This document shows positions 44,080 to 52,426 of a stretch of 54,168 bases of DNA, piece after piece. Each line of letters opens with the position of its first letter. Position 1 is the stretch's first letter. This DNA comes from Flavobacteriaceae bacterium (GTDB taxonomy: Bacteria > Bacteroidota > Bacteroidia > Flavobacteriales > Flavobacteriaceae), in NCBI GenBank assembly GCA_017858055.1, contig JAFMCA010000012.1, forward strand, positions 1-54,168, written 5' to 3'. The position numbers and the translations under genes were made by a program. The notes under the pieces were generated by a model that ran no database searches, had not been told where the DNA came from, and saw only the letters and a list, made by a program, of their open reading frames with translations.

Positions 44080-44475
44080 TTATTGACGTTCCCATTTGTA
44101 ATCGCTGTTTAAGCGATAACTTCCCAAGTGTTCTTGGTTCCATTCGGAGGGTTCTACAAGGGAAAGAAAAGCATCTGATTTGCCTTGATACAAATGGTAG
44201 ATTTCCCCAACAATGGGCTCAAATTTAAAATGAGAATTATACACTCTTTGGGTTTCGGAGGCAATAGTAACGAAGCTTTTGATCTTATCTTGAAGGTCTT
44301 GGAGTTCCGCTTGAAACTGTTTGGAAACTTTATCAACCCCCTTTTTTTTAAAGGCATCAATATTGGGAACTTCGATGATTGGACCACTTAAATTACTAGC
44401 GTAGGGCAATAACTTAGCAATATAGCTTTCTTCATTTTCATCCCAAACAACAGCATCTGGTTTCTTCTTCTTCAT
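44080..44475 (-). CDS. DUF2452 family protein
   Basis: This soluble protein of 131 residues (from ATG 44475, MKKKKPDAVVWDENEES) has a conserved-looking mixed alpha/beta core, a middle coiled-coil (about 55-85), and ends YHLYQGKSDAFLSLVEPSEWNQEHLGSYRLNSDYKWERQ. I match it to DUF2452 from memory of this C-terminal pattern. Function is unknown. The longer ORF begins at TTG 44493 within the -7 element and is rejected. Confidence 0.75.
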   Translation of the reverse strand: MKKKKPDAVVWDENEESYIAKLLPYASNLSGPIIEVPNIDAFKKKGVDKVSKQFQAELQDLQDKIKSFVTIASETQRVYNSHFKFEPIVGEIYHLYQGKSDAFLSLVEPSEWNQEHLGSYRLNSDYKWERQ

Positions 44476-44490
44476 CCCTTTTCTTTTTCG

Positions 44491-44498
44491 CAAAGATA
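44491..44498 (-). promoter_or_regulatory. -7 promoter element of the DUF2452 gene
   Basis: The minus strand reads TATCTTTG, 15 nt before ATG 44475, with its TTG in frame. Confidence 0.62.
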
Positions 44499-44781
44499 GT
44501 TGATATCTATTCTACAAAAAAAACCAAAATCGGAAGGGGAACGAGAATGTAATCCGTTTAAACATTGGAGAGGGGTTATTTTTACCTAGGGAAACATGGA
44601 AAGTTGGAAAAAAACCTTAAAAAAGCGGTTATAAAAAATCAAAAAAAGAAAGAAAAAAGGGTTATAAACCATAAAAAACGACCCATATCTACAGAAAAAA
44701 GCCTTTTTTTGCGTCTTTTTAACGAAAAACGATACGTTTCCCTTTGAACGTTTTATGTGATCGATCTAGTCAAGCACCCTA
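44499..44781. other. Intergenic region without a supported gene
   Basis: This A/T- and A-rich stretch holds a possible 60-codon plus-strand ORF with TTG start (44565-44747), very Lys-rich and without family signs, which I do not accept. AAACG-ATA-CGTTT near 44727-44740 is a small perfect palindrome, possibly a terminator stem. Nothing else is supported. Confidence 0.3.
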
Positions 44782-45027
44782 CTAATTTAATTTAGTATTA
44801 ATAGAGTCCAACAAGTCAATCATTTGATCGTATTTTACCTGTTCTTCTTGGTGCTGTTGTAGGTGTTGATGTCTAATGTTTTGGGGCGGATCTTTATAAT
44901 CTCTTACAAATTCAGAAAGGATTCCAATTGTTGCCAAAGTTCCAAAAAACAGACACCCTGCAATAAAAATAGTTGTGTTTACGGCAATAGTAGAGAGGGG
45001 GTCTTTTAAATAGTTTTTAAATATCAT
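44782..45027 (-). CDS. Small membrane protein of unknown function
   Basis: This 81-residue protein has one hydrophobic helix (about residues 12-38), followed by a charged tail rich in His and Gln (RHQHLQQHQEEQ near 52-63) and an amphipathic end. No family is recognised. It begins 33 nt after the esterase gene stop and may share its transcript. The His/Gln tail is the only notable feature. Confidence 0.6.
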   Translation of the reverse strand: MIFKNYLKDPLSTIAVNTTIFIAGCLFFGTLATIGILSEFVRDYKDPPQNIRHQHLQQHQEEQVKYDQMIDLLDSINTKLN

Positions 45028-45060
45028 AGTGGGTGGATTAATTCCTTTTTAAAAATCAAT

Positions 45061-46080
45061 TTAGGGATACAAGGCTTTTTTTAATGCAATGTATCGTGTT
45101 TCCCATATTTTTTTGCTCAAGCTGGCTTCGGGGGAAATAATTTCAGATGCGTGAAAAGCTCCAGGATAAAGATGAAATTCGGTGCGAACCCCAGCTTCAA
45201 TAAGCCTTTGTGCAAATTCAAGGTCTTCATCTCTAAACAAATCATTTTCACCAACATCAATAAAAGTTGGGGGCAAAAGTTGTAAATATTTTGCACGAGC
45301 GGGTGCGGCATACTGATCGGCTTCTTTCCCTCCCAAATACCAATTCCAAGCTTCTATATTTGCCTCTCTGTCCCAAATTCCAATATTCTTTATCAAATGA
45401 CTAGAAACAGTAGTATTTCGATCATCGATCATAGGATAGAGTGGCATTTGAAAACAAACCTTTGGAAAATTTTTATCCCTAGCCATCATGGTTGTTGCGA
45501 TCGTCAAGCCACCCCCAGCACTTCCTCCATATACTGCAATTCGATCCAAATCAACACCAAGTTTATCGCAATTTTCAGCCATCCATTTTAAGCCGGTATA
45601 GCAGTCTTCTACTGCGGCAGGGTAGGGGTTCTCTGGCGCTAATCGGTACCCAACGGAGACGACTACAGCATTTAATTTTAGCGCAAGTGCGATGGCATTG
45701 CTCTCCTCTCCTTGGATACTTCCTATGATCATCCCTCCACCGTGGATATAGTAGATTCCAGGATTTTTTTGGCCGGCTGTTTTAGGAGTATAAACTCGTA
45801 AAGGAATGTCTGGAGCACTTTTTAGTCCAGGAATTTTATAATCCGTGATTCGAATATTGGGGTTTACCTCCGGACTTTGCATGGAAGCAAAAAGGGCGTT
45901 GGTAAAATTTCTTCGCTCCACGACATCACGAATGCTGTTGAACCCACCGGGGACTGCAGTTAATAGCGCATCCAAACCGATTTTAGATTCAGGATCAATT
46001 GTATTGTTTATTGTGTGTTGACTTTGTGCAAAAGAAAAACAAACGCTCAAAAACAAGGTAATAGGAAATAGCTTTCTCAT
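45061..46080 (-). CDS. Exported alpha/beta hydrolase, HSL-type esterase
   Basis: This 339-residue hydrolase has a signal peptide (about residues 1-19, ending FAQS). The oxyanion motif is HGGG (113-116), nucleophile Ser187 in YGGSAGGG, Asp280 in DVGENDLFRDE and His310 in YPGAFHASE, a full catalytic triad of the hormone-sensitive-lipase type. It probably hydrolyses short-chain esters outside the cytoplasm. It looks monocistronic or cotranscribed with the 81-residue gene. Substrate is unknown. Confidence 0.9.
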   Translation of the reverse strand: MRKLFPITLFLSVCFSFAQSQHTINNTIDPESKIGLDALLTAVPGGFNSIRDVVERRNFTNALFASMQSPEVNPNIRITDYKIPGLKSAPDIPLRVYTPKTAGQKNPGIYYIHGGGMIIGSIQGEESNAIALALKLNAVVVSVGYRLAPENPYPAAVEDCYTGLKWMAENCDKLGVDLDRIAVYGGSAGGGLTIATTMMARDKNFPKVCFQMPLYPMIDDRNTTVSSHLIKNIGIWDREANIEAWNWYLGGKEADQYAAPARAKYLQLLPPTFIDVGENDLFRDEDLEFAQRLIEAGVRTEFHLYPGAFHASEIISPEASLSKKIWETRYIALKKALYP

Positions 46081-46114
46081 TTGAATTGAATTTAAATACA
46101 GTTCTATGAAAATA

Positions 46115-46122
46115 CAAAAATA
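46115..46122 (-). promoter_or_regulatory. -7 promoter element of the esterase gene
   Basis: The minus strand reads TATTTTTG, 34 nt before the ATG at 46080. Confidence 0.5.
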
Positions 46123-46154
46123 AAAAACGAAAAACTCAAACAGCGCCGAAACGC

Positions 46155-46850
46155 TTAGAGAGAGTAAAGAATTTCTTGATCGATCAATTCCATTAGTTTT
46201 TCTGCCATTTCTTTTTGTTCTTTTAAAAACAGTAGGGCTTGTTTTCTATATCCAAAGGAGAGGTCTAAGGCATTAATAAAAAGAGGACTCGATTGGATTT
46301 CCTTTAACGAAAACTCGATGCTTTTACCCAACAGATAATTAAACTTAACGAGTGGACTGATTTGATTGACATATAAGACTTGAAGGGTTTCGCCAAATTT
46401 TGTTTGAACTTCAGCCGTGTATTTGATGGTTTCGTAATACTTTAGAACCATCAAGTTAAGGTGATCATTTTCAATAATACCTGTTGATATTAAATTGTTA
46501 TTTCTCTCTACATTTTTATTTATGGGGGTCAGAATTGGGAAAATACTTATTGCTGAGGAAATGGTGTTTTTTTCTTCCTGGTTTATTTCATCTTTATGCA
46601 GTAAGGTATGGGCATCCGTGAGGAGTGTGTTTAATCTTTGAAAAGAGTCCCGTTTATTTTCAATTAGGGTCAAATCGGCATTTAATTCGCTTTTAAGACT
46701 ATGTAAAAACTTGAGTTGTTCGTTTTTGTATTTCCTTGTTTCGTTCCAATTGTTTGCCTGTATAGCCGTCAAAACCCCCAAAACAATCAAAGTAATTTCA
46801 AGGGCAGCATATTTAATGGTATTCATCCTTTGTTGCATTCTAAACATCAT
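46155..46850 (-). CDS. DUF6090 family membrane protein
   Basis: This 231-residue protein has an N-terminal membrane helix (about 12-34) containing ALEITLIVLGVLTAIQANNW, the hallmark of DUF6090 proteins, followed by a helical cytoplasmic or periplasmic domain with no known motif. Several start codons are possible (46850, 46847, 46838, 46826). It overlaps the Rossmann protein gene by 11 nt, so the two are probably cotranscribed. Function unknown. Confidence 0.8.
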   Translation of the reverse strand: MMFRMQQRMNTIKYAALEITLIVLGVLTAIQANNWNETRKYKNEQLKFLHSLKSELNADLTLIENKRDSFQRLNTLLTDAHTLLHKDEINQEEKNTISSAISIFPILTPINKNVERNNNLISTGIIENDHLNLMVLKYYETIKYTAEVQTKFGETLQVLYVNQISPLVKFNYLLGKSIEFSLKEIQSSPLFINALDLSFGYRKQALLFLKEQKEMAEKLMELIDQEILYSL

Positions 46851-47523
46851 GTTTTAATTCTAGTGATTGACAAGTTCTAAAAATCTCCTTTGCGCTAAAG
46901 ATTTTTATTTTTTCCTTTGGGAGTGATTTTATTTCACAGATCATCTTTTCCGCTAATTTACCCACAGATAAGGGTTTTTGAGACTTTAGGATTCCTAGGG
47001 CATTCAGACCCTTAAACAGTTTAATGGCAATTTTTTCAACGGGACGAATAAGTTCTTGTTGCCGAATTAAAGTAGGGGGCTGAAAAATTTGGATGTTTTT
47101 AAAGGGCAAATTCTTAACGGACTCCTCAAGCTCCCCTTTGATTTTAGGATAGAAAAAAACAGAGTTTTTGTTTGCTCCAGTAGAGGAGACAAGCGAACAT
47201 TGAGAAACCCCTTTTTTAGCGGCTATTTTGGCAAATTCAAAGGGATAGGTATAATCAACAAGATATTGCTTTTCCTTACTTCCGGCGGCATTTAGCGTGG
47301 TTCCCAGACAAGAAAAGAGCACATCCCCGTGAATTAAATACTCAACCTCTTTTAGTTTTGAAAAATCAATAACGTGAACGATTAATTTTTTATGATTATA
47401 GTTTAGGCTTCGTCTAACAAAGACAGTTACTTTATCAAAAGAAGTGTCTTTTAACAAACGAGTTACAATTTCTTGACCCGTTGCGCCCGTTGCTCCAAGA
47501 ACGATAGCCTCCAGTTTTTTCAT
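46840..47523 (-). CDS. NAD(P)-binding Rossmann-fold protein (atypical SDR, HTATIP2-like)
   Basis: This 227-residue atypical short-chain dehydrogenase-like protein has the nucleotide loop GATGATGQEIV (9-19) and VFSCLGTTL near 72. It also shows SLVSSTGAN near 110 (the place of the catalytic Ser), and FYPKIKGELEE near 125 with the Tyr-x3-Lys pair YPKIK. It resembles HTATIP2/NAD(P)H-binding proteins. Substrate is unknown. A possible -7 element TATCTTTA lies at 47544-47551. Confidence 0.82.
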   Translation of the reverse strand: MKKLEAIVLGATGATGQEIVTRLLKDTSFDKVTVFVRRSLNYNHKKLIVHVIDFSKLKEVEYLIHGDVLFSCLGTTLNAAGSKEKQYLVDYTYPFEFAKIAAKKGVSQCSLVSSTGANKNSVFFYPKIKGELEESVKNLPFKNIQIFQPPTLIRQQELIRPVEKIAIKLFKGLNALGILKSQKPLSVGKLAEKMICEIKSLPKEKIKIFSAKEIFRTCQSLELKHDV

Positions 47524-47863
47524 TGATTTTTTTTAATTAGCACTAAAGATATGGATAAGCTAGTAGATGTGAAAAAAGGAAAGCGCTGTATACAAAAGCC
47601 ATTAAAATTGAGCCAACATCCTTTTAGAACCATAAATAGAAAAGGAACAAAAAGCAGTCTGTTTGGTAGATCTACGGTTTAATTATTTAAAAAAAGAGGA
47701 GTCAATTTTTAGTTAAAAACTGGGATGATCGCTTTTTTAGGGGTATTAAAATCTTTAAAACAATTGGTCCTTTAGCTCAGTTGGTTCTTTCATCATTGAT
47801 CCTTAAAATTTGTTACTACGCATTCTTAAGTATGACTTCTCTTTTAATCGAAATGTATGAGAG
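47524..47863. other. Intergenic region with a tRNA remnant
   Basis: These 340 nt hold no credible ORF. TATCTTTA on the minus strand at 47544-47551 may be the promoter of the Rossmann gene. A decayed tRNA-like sequence starts at 47766 (see that entry). The rest is AT-rich and featureless. Confidence 0.5.
47766..47810 (+). pseudogene. Decayed tRNA gene remnant (tRNA-Lys-like 5' half)
   Basis: GGTCCTTTAGCTCAGTTGGTT (47766-47786) has the acceptor 5' strand and D-arm of a flavobacterial elongator tRNA. Sequence after it resembles a decayed anticodon arm of tRNA-Lys (CATC, TGA, CTTAA in order), but no acceptor 3' strand or GTTCGA T-loop follows. It marks a lost tRNA, or a tRNA fragment left by integration. 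Confidence 0.55.
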
Positions 47864-48754
47864 TTAACGTGACAAACCTGCCGACTCCATTATCAATAGG
47901 GCTTTTTCCCCTTCTATCTTGAAGAGATTTCCCCATTGACCCATAACAATTGAATTGTCCTCGCCTGAAGCAGTCCATTTCCCATATGCAATCGCTAAAT
48001 TGTTATCCAGATACCGATATCCTAAAATAGTTGCATTTAATACACTTCCATCAGAATAACTTTCAGTTTGTTTTATTTGTTGGCGACCCATAACAATTCC
48101 ATTTTTTGAATTTACATTTTGGATACCATCCTCTGTAAATAGCATTGAAAGGCCATCACTGTTTTTACTGTTATAGTTGCTAATATAATTTTCAATGGAG
48201 CGTACAATTTTATCAAAATGCAACGCTTCAGAAGTAATAGAATTTTTTAATGTAATTTCCGCCACAGAAGTATCTACATCTTTGAGTTCTCTATGGGCAG
48301 ACTCCATTAAATATTTAATTTGCCCGTTGTCGAATTTAAAAACATTCCCCCATTTGCCTTGTTCTAGAATCTCATTTTGTTGATTCAATATGGTAAAATT
48401 TCCAGCCCCTAAATAAATATCTTCTGATACGGAACGCGCATCAGTTACGGTCACTTCAATACGGCTGTTTTTTAATTCGCTTCCTTCTGAAAACGTGTCT
48501 TCAAATGCTTTTAGAATAGACTCTTGCCCTTCGATTGGGCTCTGAGGATTGGAAATAATTCGAATGGCATCAGCAGTAAATTCTTTTGATATTTCCACTG
48601 CATTTCCTTGATTCCAAGCGGTTGTAAATCGTTGAATCGATTCTGCCATTAACGTCTCGGCAAGCGGTTTAGATTCAGTTTCATTTTTCTGTTTTTTTTG
48701 CGTACAGTTAAAAGCGAATAAAACAGTTAATACGATCAGATAGGATTTTTTCAC
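47864..48754 (-). CDS. Lipoprotein with two NTF2-like (DUF4440/SnoaL-type) domains
   Basis: From GTG 48754 this is 296 residues with a lipoprotein signal (KKSYLIVLTVLFAFNC, Cys17). Two homologous cone-shaped NTF2-like domains follow: one about residues 40-150 (IQRFTTAWNQGNAVEISKEF) and one about 170-290 (IENYISNYNSKNSDGLSMLF). Both end in a GKWGNVFKFDNGQIKYLMESA-like strand, so the pair looks like an internal duplication. Such domains often bind small molecules; no catalytic residues are certain. ATG 48814 is an alternative but would put 20 extra residues before the signal. Confidence 0.78.
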   Translation of the reverse strand: MKKSYLIVLTVLFAFNCTQKKQKNETESKPLAETLMAESIQRFTTAWNQGNAVEISKEFTADAIRIISNPQSPIEGQESILKAFEDTFSEGSELKNSRIEVTVTDARSVSEDIYLGAGNFTILNQQNEILEQGKWGNVFKFDNGQIKYLMESAHRELKDVDTSVAEITLKNSITSEALHFDKIVRSIENYISNYNSKNSDGLSMLFTEDGIQNVNSKNGIVMGRQQIKQTESYSDGSVLNATILGYRYLDNNLAIAYGKWTASGEDNSIVMGQWGNLFKIEGEKALLIMESAGLSR

Positions 48755-48987
48755 GAGAATTGATTTATGGTTTATGTTATCTAAAAGTATAAAAAAATTG
48801 AGAAATATCACCAATTTGAAAAAGCACTCAATTAATTAAGGCAAATCTTCACTTACTTCATGTGTAGTTTGTTTCTTGGCAAAGAGAGTTGTAAGGGGAT
48901 TTGGAAACATTAGAATGTGCGGATAAATATTAACTTCTATAGATGCGGTTAAACATTCAATACTGGTATAGCTTGTATTATACAATT

Positions 48988-49068
48988 ACTAATCACTAAA
49001 CTCAATAAGTAGGAGGTACCGATGCTGTAGTTACTTGAATATGAACTTAAATAGGGTTAGTGATCAGT
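48988..49068. repeat. Imperfect inverted repeat upstream of tlpA
   Basis: ACTAATCACTAA (48988-48999) and TTAGTGATCAGT (49057-49068) are complementary at 11 of 12 positions, 57 nt apart, just before the -7 element. It could be an operator, a stem of an RNA leader, or a remnant of a mobile element end. Confidence 0.45.
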
Positions 49069-49078
49069 GAGTTTTAAC

Positions 49079-49086
49079 TAAATTTG
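49079..49086 (+). promoter_or_regulatory. -7 promoter element of the tlpA-BNR operon
   Basis: TAAATTTG lies 20 nt before the TTG start at 49107. Confidence 0.55.
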
Positions 49087-49106
49087 AGAATCCAAAAGCA
49101 ATAAAA

Positions 49107-49598
49107 TTGAAAAAATCAATTCTTTATTCATTGTTCTTAATCGTATTATCAAGTTGTCATTTTGATATTAAAGAAAGTAAGAACGTTTCCGATTTAGAAT
49201 CGATCCAACTCAAAACGTTATTTGTGGATTTAAATAACAACCACGTAGATTTAATCCAATATCGAGGAAAGAGAATAATCCTTAATTACTGGGCAACATG
49301 GTGTGGCCCGTGTATTAAAGAAATGCCCGGGTTAAAAAGAGCAGAAGAATTATTAGAAAAACACAACTACGTTTTATTATTAGTATCCGACGAAACAATT
49401 CATACTATTTCTGAATTTAAAATAAATAAGAATTTTGATTTCAACTTTTTGAAATCGACTAAGTCAATTGAAACGCTTGGAATTTATAGTTTACCCACGT
49501 CCTATATTTTTGATGAAAACGGAAAAAAAATAGAAACTATTGTCGGAACGATTGCTTGGGACTCAGAAGAAAGTATTGAAAAATTTAAAAAAATATAA
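49107..49598 (+). CDS. TlpA family thioredoxin-like lipoprotein
   Basis: This periplasm-facing thiol-disulfide protein has 163 residues. A lipoprotein signal (KKSILYSLFLIVLSSC, Cys17) precedes a thioredoxin domain with NYWATWCGPCIKEMPG (Cys66 and Cys69) and the cis-proline loop YSLPTSYIFDENG near 133. Start is TTG at 49107, accepted because it immediately precedes the signal peptide and follows a -7 element at proper distance. Its stop is 1 nt from the next ATG. TlpA proteins typically reduce apo-cytochromes or copper proteins. Confidence 0.88.
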   Translation: MKKSILYSLFLIVLSSCHFDIKESKNVSDLESIQLKTLFVDLNNNHVDLIQYRGKRIILNYWATWCGPCIKEMPGLKRAEELLEKHNYVLLLVSDETIHTISEFKINKNFDFNFLKSTKSIETLGIYSLPTSYIFDENGKKIETIVGTIAWDSEESIEKFKKI

Positions 49599-49599
49599 T

Positions 49600-50799
49600 A
49601 TGAAAAAAGGGATCGTTTTTTTGTTGTTAACAACACTTTTTTCATGTACTTCAAGAGAAATTAAAATCGAAAAAATACCTTTTTTTCAAGAAAACAATAA
49701 TGCACAACCCAGTTTAGTTTCTAAGAATGGTTCTTTGTCATTGTCTTGGATTTCCTCGGACGACGAGAAGAAAGCCGCTTTAAATTTTAGTCAATTCAAA
49801 GAGGGAAAATGGATTAATCCTCAAACAATCGTAACCGGTTCGGATTGGTTTATTAATTGGGCTGATTTCCCAACTCATGCAATAAATGAGGATTTAATTT
49901 TAACGAGTCACCTAAAGAAATCGGATTCTAGCACATATACTTATGATGTTGTATTAAATCTGCAAAAATTAAATGGAGAAAAAATAAAAGAAGATTTTAT
50001 TTTACATTCAGATGGCACGAAATCAGAGCATGGCTTTGTGAGCATAGTTTCAAATAATAACAAAGGATTTTATGTTTCCTGGTTAGACGGAAGAAATACA
50101 ATTTTGAAAGGACCTGAAGGACAACACAATCCAATGACCATTCGCTTTGCAGAAGTTACGAATCGTGGAGAGATTATAAATGAAAAAGAACTTGATTCAG
50201 CGACTTGCGATTGTTGTCAGACGTCAATAACAGGAACTGATAATGGGCCCGTGGTTGTTTATCGAGACAGAAGTGAAAACGAGATCCGAGACATCTACAT
50301 TACCCGAAATATAAATGGCCTTTGGGAAACTCCAGTTCCTGTTCATAATGATGGATGGATAATAAATGGATGTCCAGTAAATGGTCCTAAAGTTGCTTCT
50401 AATTTAAATAATTTAGCGGTCAGTTGGGTTACCGTTTCTAATGGTAGACCAATTGTAAACCTTTCTTTTTCAAAATCAAATGGAGAGGATTTCGAGTCCC
50501 CTATAAAGATCAACGACCTTGATGCTACAGGCAGAGTAGATGTTGTTTTTATAAACGCAAAAGATGTGCTGGTTAGTTATATTGAAGGGGATGATAATGG
50601 AACCTTTTTAAGGATAAAAAAAGTTTCGATAGACGGAAAGGTTTCAGTTCCAATTACAATTTCGGAGATTGATGGAGGAAGAAATACCGGAGTACCTCAA
50701 TTAGAAAAATTCAATGACCAAATAGTTATCGTTTGGACAGTATTTGAAAACGGAAAGAATCAACTTAAAATTGCCAATTTAAGTCTGGAAAATATATAA
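49600..50799 (+). CDS. BNR-repeat (sialidase-like) lipoprotein with CDCC cysteine motif
   Basis: From ATG 49600 this is a 399-residue lipoprotein (signal MKKGIVFLLLTTLFSC, Cys16) built as a beta-propeller of exo-alpha-sialidase/BNR type, with repeated GLWETP-like and NLSFSKSNGEDFESP-like blades. Sialidase catalytic Arg and Tyr are not clearly seen. Three clustered cysteines, Cys203, Cys205 and Cys206 (ATCDCCQTS), and a fourth, Cys258 (INGCPVNGP), suggest a metal or thiol site instead. It follows the TlpA gene by one base, so the two are one operon; TlpA may keep those cysteines reduced (inference). Confidence 0.8.
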   Translation: MKKGIVFLLLTTLFSCTSREIKIEKIPFFQENNNAQPSLVSKNGSLSLSWISSDDEKKAALNFSQFKEGKWINPQTIVTGSDWFINWADFPTHAINEDLILTSHLKKSDSSTYTYDVVLNLQKLNGEKIKEDFILHSDGTKSEHGFVSIVSNNNKGFYVSWLDGRNTILKGPEGQHNPMTIRFAEVTNRGEIINEKELDSATCDCCQTSITGTDNGPVVVYRDRSENEIRDIYITRNINGLWETPVPVHNDGWIINGCPVNGPKVASNLNNLAVSWVTVSNGRPIVNLSFSKSNGEDFESPIKINDLDATGRVDVVFINAKDVLVSYIEGDDNGTFLRIKKVSIDGKVSVPITISEIDGGRNTGVPQLEKFNDQIVIVWTVFENGKNQLKIANLSLENI

Positions 50800-50905
50800 A
50801 TTAACAACACTTAAGTTTCCCTTTTTAAAGCGAGAAATCTCAAAAGAACAAGAATCATGACCAGGCTCCAGAAAGGTATGGGACACGATCTATAAATGTT
50901 AGCAT

Positions 50906-50921
50906 AACCTATTGAAGAGGA
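50906..50921 (+). repeat. Short intergenic repeat, copy 1
   Basis: AACCTATTGAAGAGGA matches 53205-53220 at 15 of 16 positions. Both copies lie downstream of plus-strand genes in the accessory region. A GATGCTGT match at 50951-50958 to 49021-49028 may extend the similarity to the gap before tlpA. Confidence 0.4.
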
Positions 50922-50968
50922 TGGGAAGTCCCTAAACTTTACTAAGAAGAGATGCTGTTGATTAAAAT

Positions 50969-52426
50969 TTAATCCGGCACATAACCTGAATCTCCTTGAT
51001 CATTGTCTTGGAAAATTTCTCTTAGCGTCACCTTACTTGGTTTAGAAATTACAGGTTTGAAATAAGTAGTATATATTTTGTATCCTAAAGGATTATTAGC
51101 TAATATTCCTGAAGGCGTTCTCGCATTATCATTCCATTCTGGAGATAAACTTCCTCCTTCCCAAAATTCACTGAATTCCCACATTCCATAGGTAAGTAAA
51201 TACTGGTATTCTTTAAGCATAACGGGCCAGGCATCCCGGTTATTTATGTCGCCTCCATAGCCATCAATATCAAATACCCCATTGGTATAGGCTTCTTTCA
51301 TTGCCAGAAAAATTTCTGTATTGGTGATATCTTCTTCTTCAGCCTCGATATTAAGTGCCTCTGTTGAGCCAACAACCCCTCCTCGCACTCCAAAACGATG
51401 GAGCGTATGAAGGATATGCTCCATAATTTCATTTATATCATCGTCCCCTGTACCCTTACTATCTACGTTTTTGTACCAAACCATGTCATCTAAAGCGAAC
51501 CCATCTTCAAAAGCTTCTAAACCTGGATAGGATTGATTTCGGTTATCATCTAAAAAATTTGGAGAATATTCACCTCCACCACCTCGTGCAATTCTTTGAC
51601 CTGCTTGTCTTCCCTGATGCCACCCAATTTCACCTTTAAGAGTTTTTATCATATTTAGTTGAGAATTAGCGTCGATATCTTCTCCATCTTTATCTAAAAG
51701 TAATTCATACACCCGAGCAGTTTTATATATCCAAAAATTGGGTACAGCTTCTTGACCTCCAATATTACCTGCAGCAATTAGCTTTACTCCATAGACCTCC
51801 AATTCCCGGTCATAAAAAACAATTGGTTCAATGGACTTGATATCTCCATTAGAGTAATATAAACTTTCCTCTGATTGAATTATTTGGAAAATTGGACTTA
51901 AATCTAAGTCTGAATTGATTGAAAATGTTAACTCATTTACTATTTCATCACTACCTTCCCACCCAACAAACTCATATCCTTCATCAGGAGTCGCTGTAAT
52001 AGTTACTTCCGTTCCTTCTTCATAATCTCCTCCTTCAGATGATACCGTACCGCCATCACTTGTCGTTATTGTCAGTGTATATATTGGGATTAATTCAAAT
52101 AGTGCTTGATAGGTTTGGTTAGAATTCAGGGTAACGGTTAGACTTTCACTAGTAGAGCTATTTCCTTCCCAACCTGTAAATCGATATCCCTCATTTGAAG
52201 TTGCTGTAATGGTAACCTCAGTTCCATCATCATAGGTTCCTCCTTCAGAAGAGACTGTACCTCCTTCTGCTGCTGATACCGTTAAAGTGTATTGTGTTGG
52301 GGCTGGAGTTTCAGGTTCTGGCGTTTGAACAACTGGAGCTACTGTCTCTTCTTCATCAGTTGAACAACTAAGAACAAGAAAAAACGATAAAATACTAACG
52401 AATACTAAATAAGGAAAAAATTTCAT
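50969..52426 (-). CDS. InlB B-repeat lipoprotein with C-terminal domain of unknown function
   Basis: This 485-residue lipoprotein (signal ending FFLVLSC, Cys21) has an acidic Pro/Thr linker. Two Listeria-Bacteroides (InlB B) repeats follow at about 47-113 and 115-182, each with GGTVSSEGG and GYxFxGWEG. The C-terminal region (about 195-485) contains NEIMEHILHTLHRFG (near 340, a His-rich helix like a zinc-metallopeptidase), LLTYGMWEFSEFW and NDARTPSGI-like segments. I do not recognise this domain. Surface attachment is inferred from the B repeats. Confidence 0.75.
   Translation of the reverse strand: MKFFPYLVFVSILSFFLVLSCSTDEEETVAPVVQTPEPETPAPTQYTLTVSAAEGGTVSSEGGTYDDGTEVTITATSNEGYRFTGWEGNSSTSESLTVTLNSNQTYQALFELIPIYTLTITTSDGGTVSSEGGDYEEGTEVTITATPDEGYEFVGWEGSDEIVNELTFSINSDLDLSPIFQIIQSEESLYYSNGDIKSIEPIVFYDRELEVYGVKLIAAGNIGGQEAVPNFWIYKTARVYELLLDKDGEDIDANSQLNMIKTLKGEIGWHQGRQAGQRIARGGGGEYSPNFLDDNRNQSYPGLEAFEDGFALDDMVWYKNVDSKGTGDDDINEIMEHILHTLHRFGVRGGVVGSTEALNIEAEEEDITNTEIFLAMKEAYTNGVFDIDGYGGDINNRDAWPVMLKEYQYLLTYGMWEFSEFWEGGSLSPEWNDNARTPSGILANNPLGYKIYTTYFKPVISKPSKVTLREIFQDNDQGDSGYVPD

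Larger units (their letters stand above)
48755..49106. other. Divergent intergenic region with inverted repeat
   Basis: This 352-nt gap separates the NTF2-like lipoprotein gene from the tlpA-BNR operon. It contains a -7 element (49079-49086) and an imperfect inverted repeat (48988-48999 and 49057-49068). The sequence between the arms resembles sequence in two later gaps. No ORF is supported. Confidence 0.5.

Noticed and set aside
44565-44747. 60-codon plus-strand ORF in the gap after the DUF2452 gene
   Set aside because: TTG start, extremely Lys/Arg-rich from poly-A composition, no ribosome-binding context and no family resemblance.
47766-47840. Functional tRNA gene
   Set aside because: No acceptor 3' strand and no T-arm follow the D-arm, so it cannot fold as a tRNA.
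49540-49599. 20-residue N-terminal extension of the BNR protein overlapping tlpA
   Set aside because: The ATG at 49600 begins a perfect lipoprotein signal peptide; the extension would bury it.
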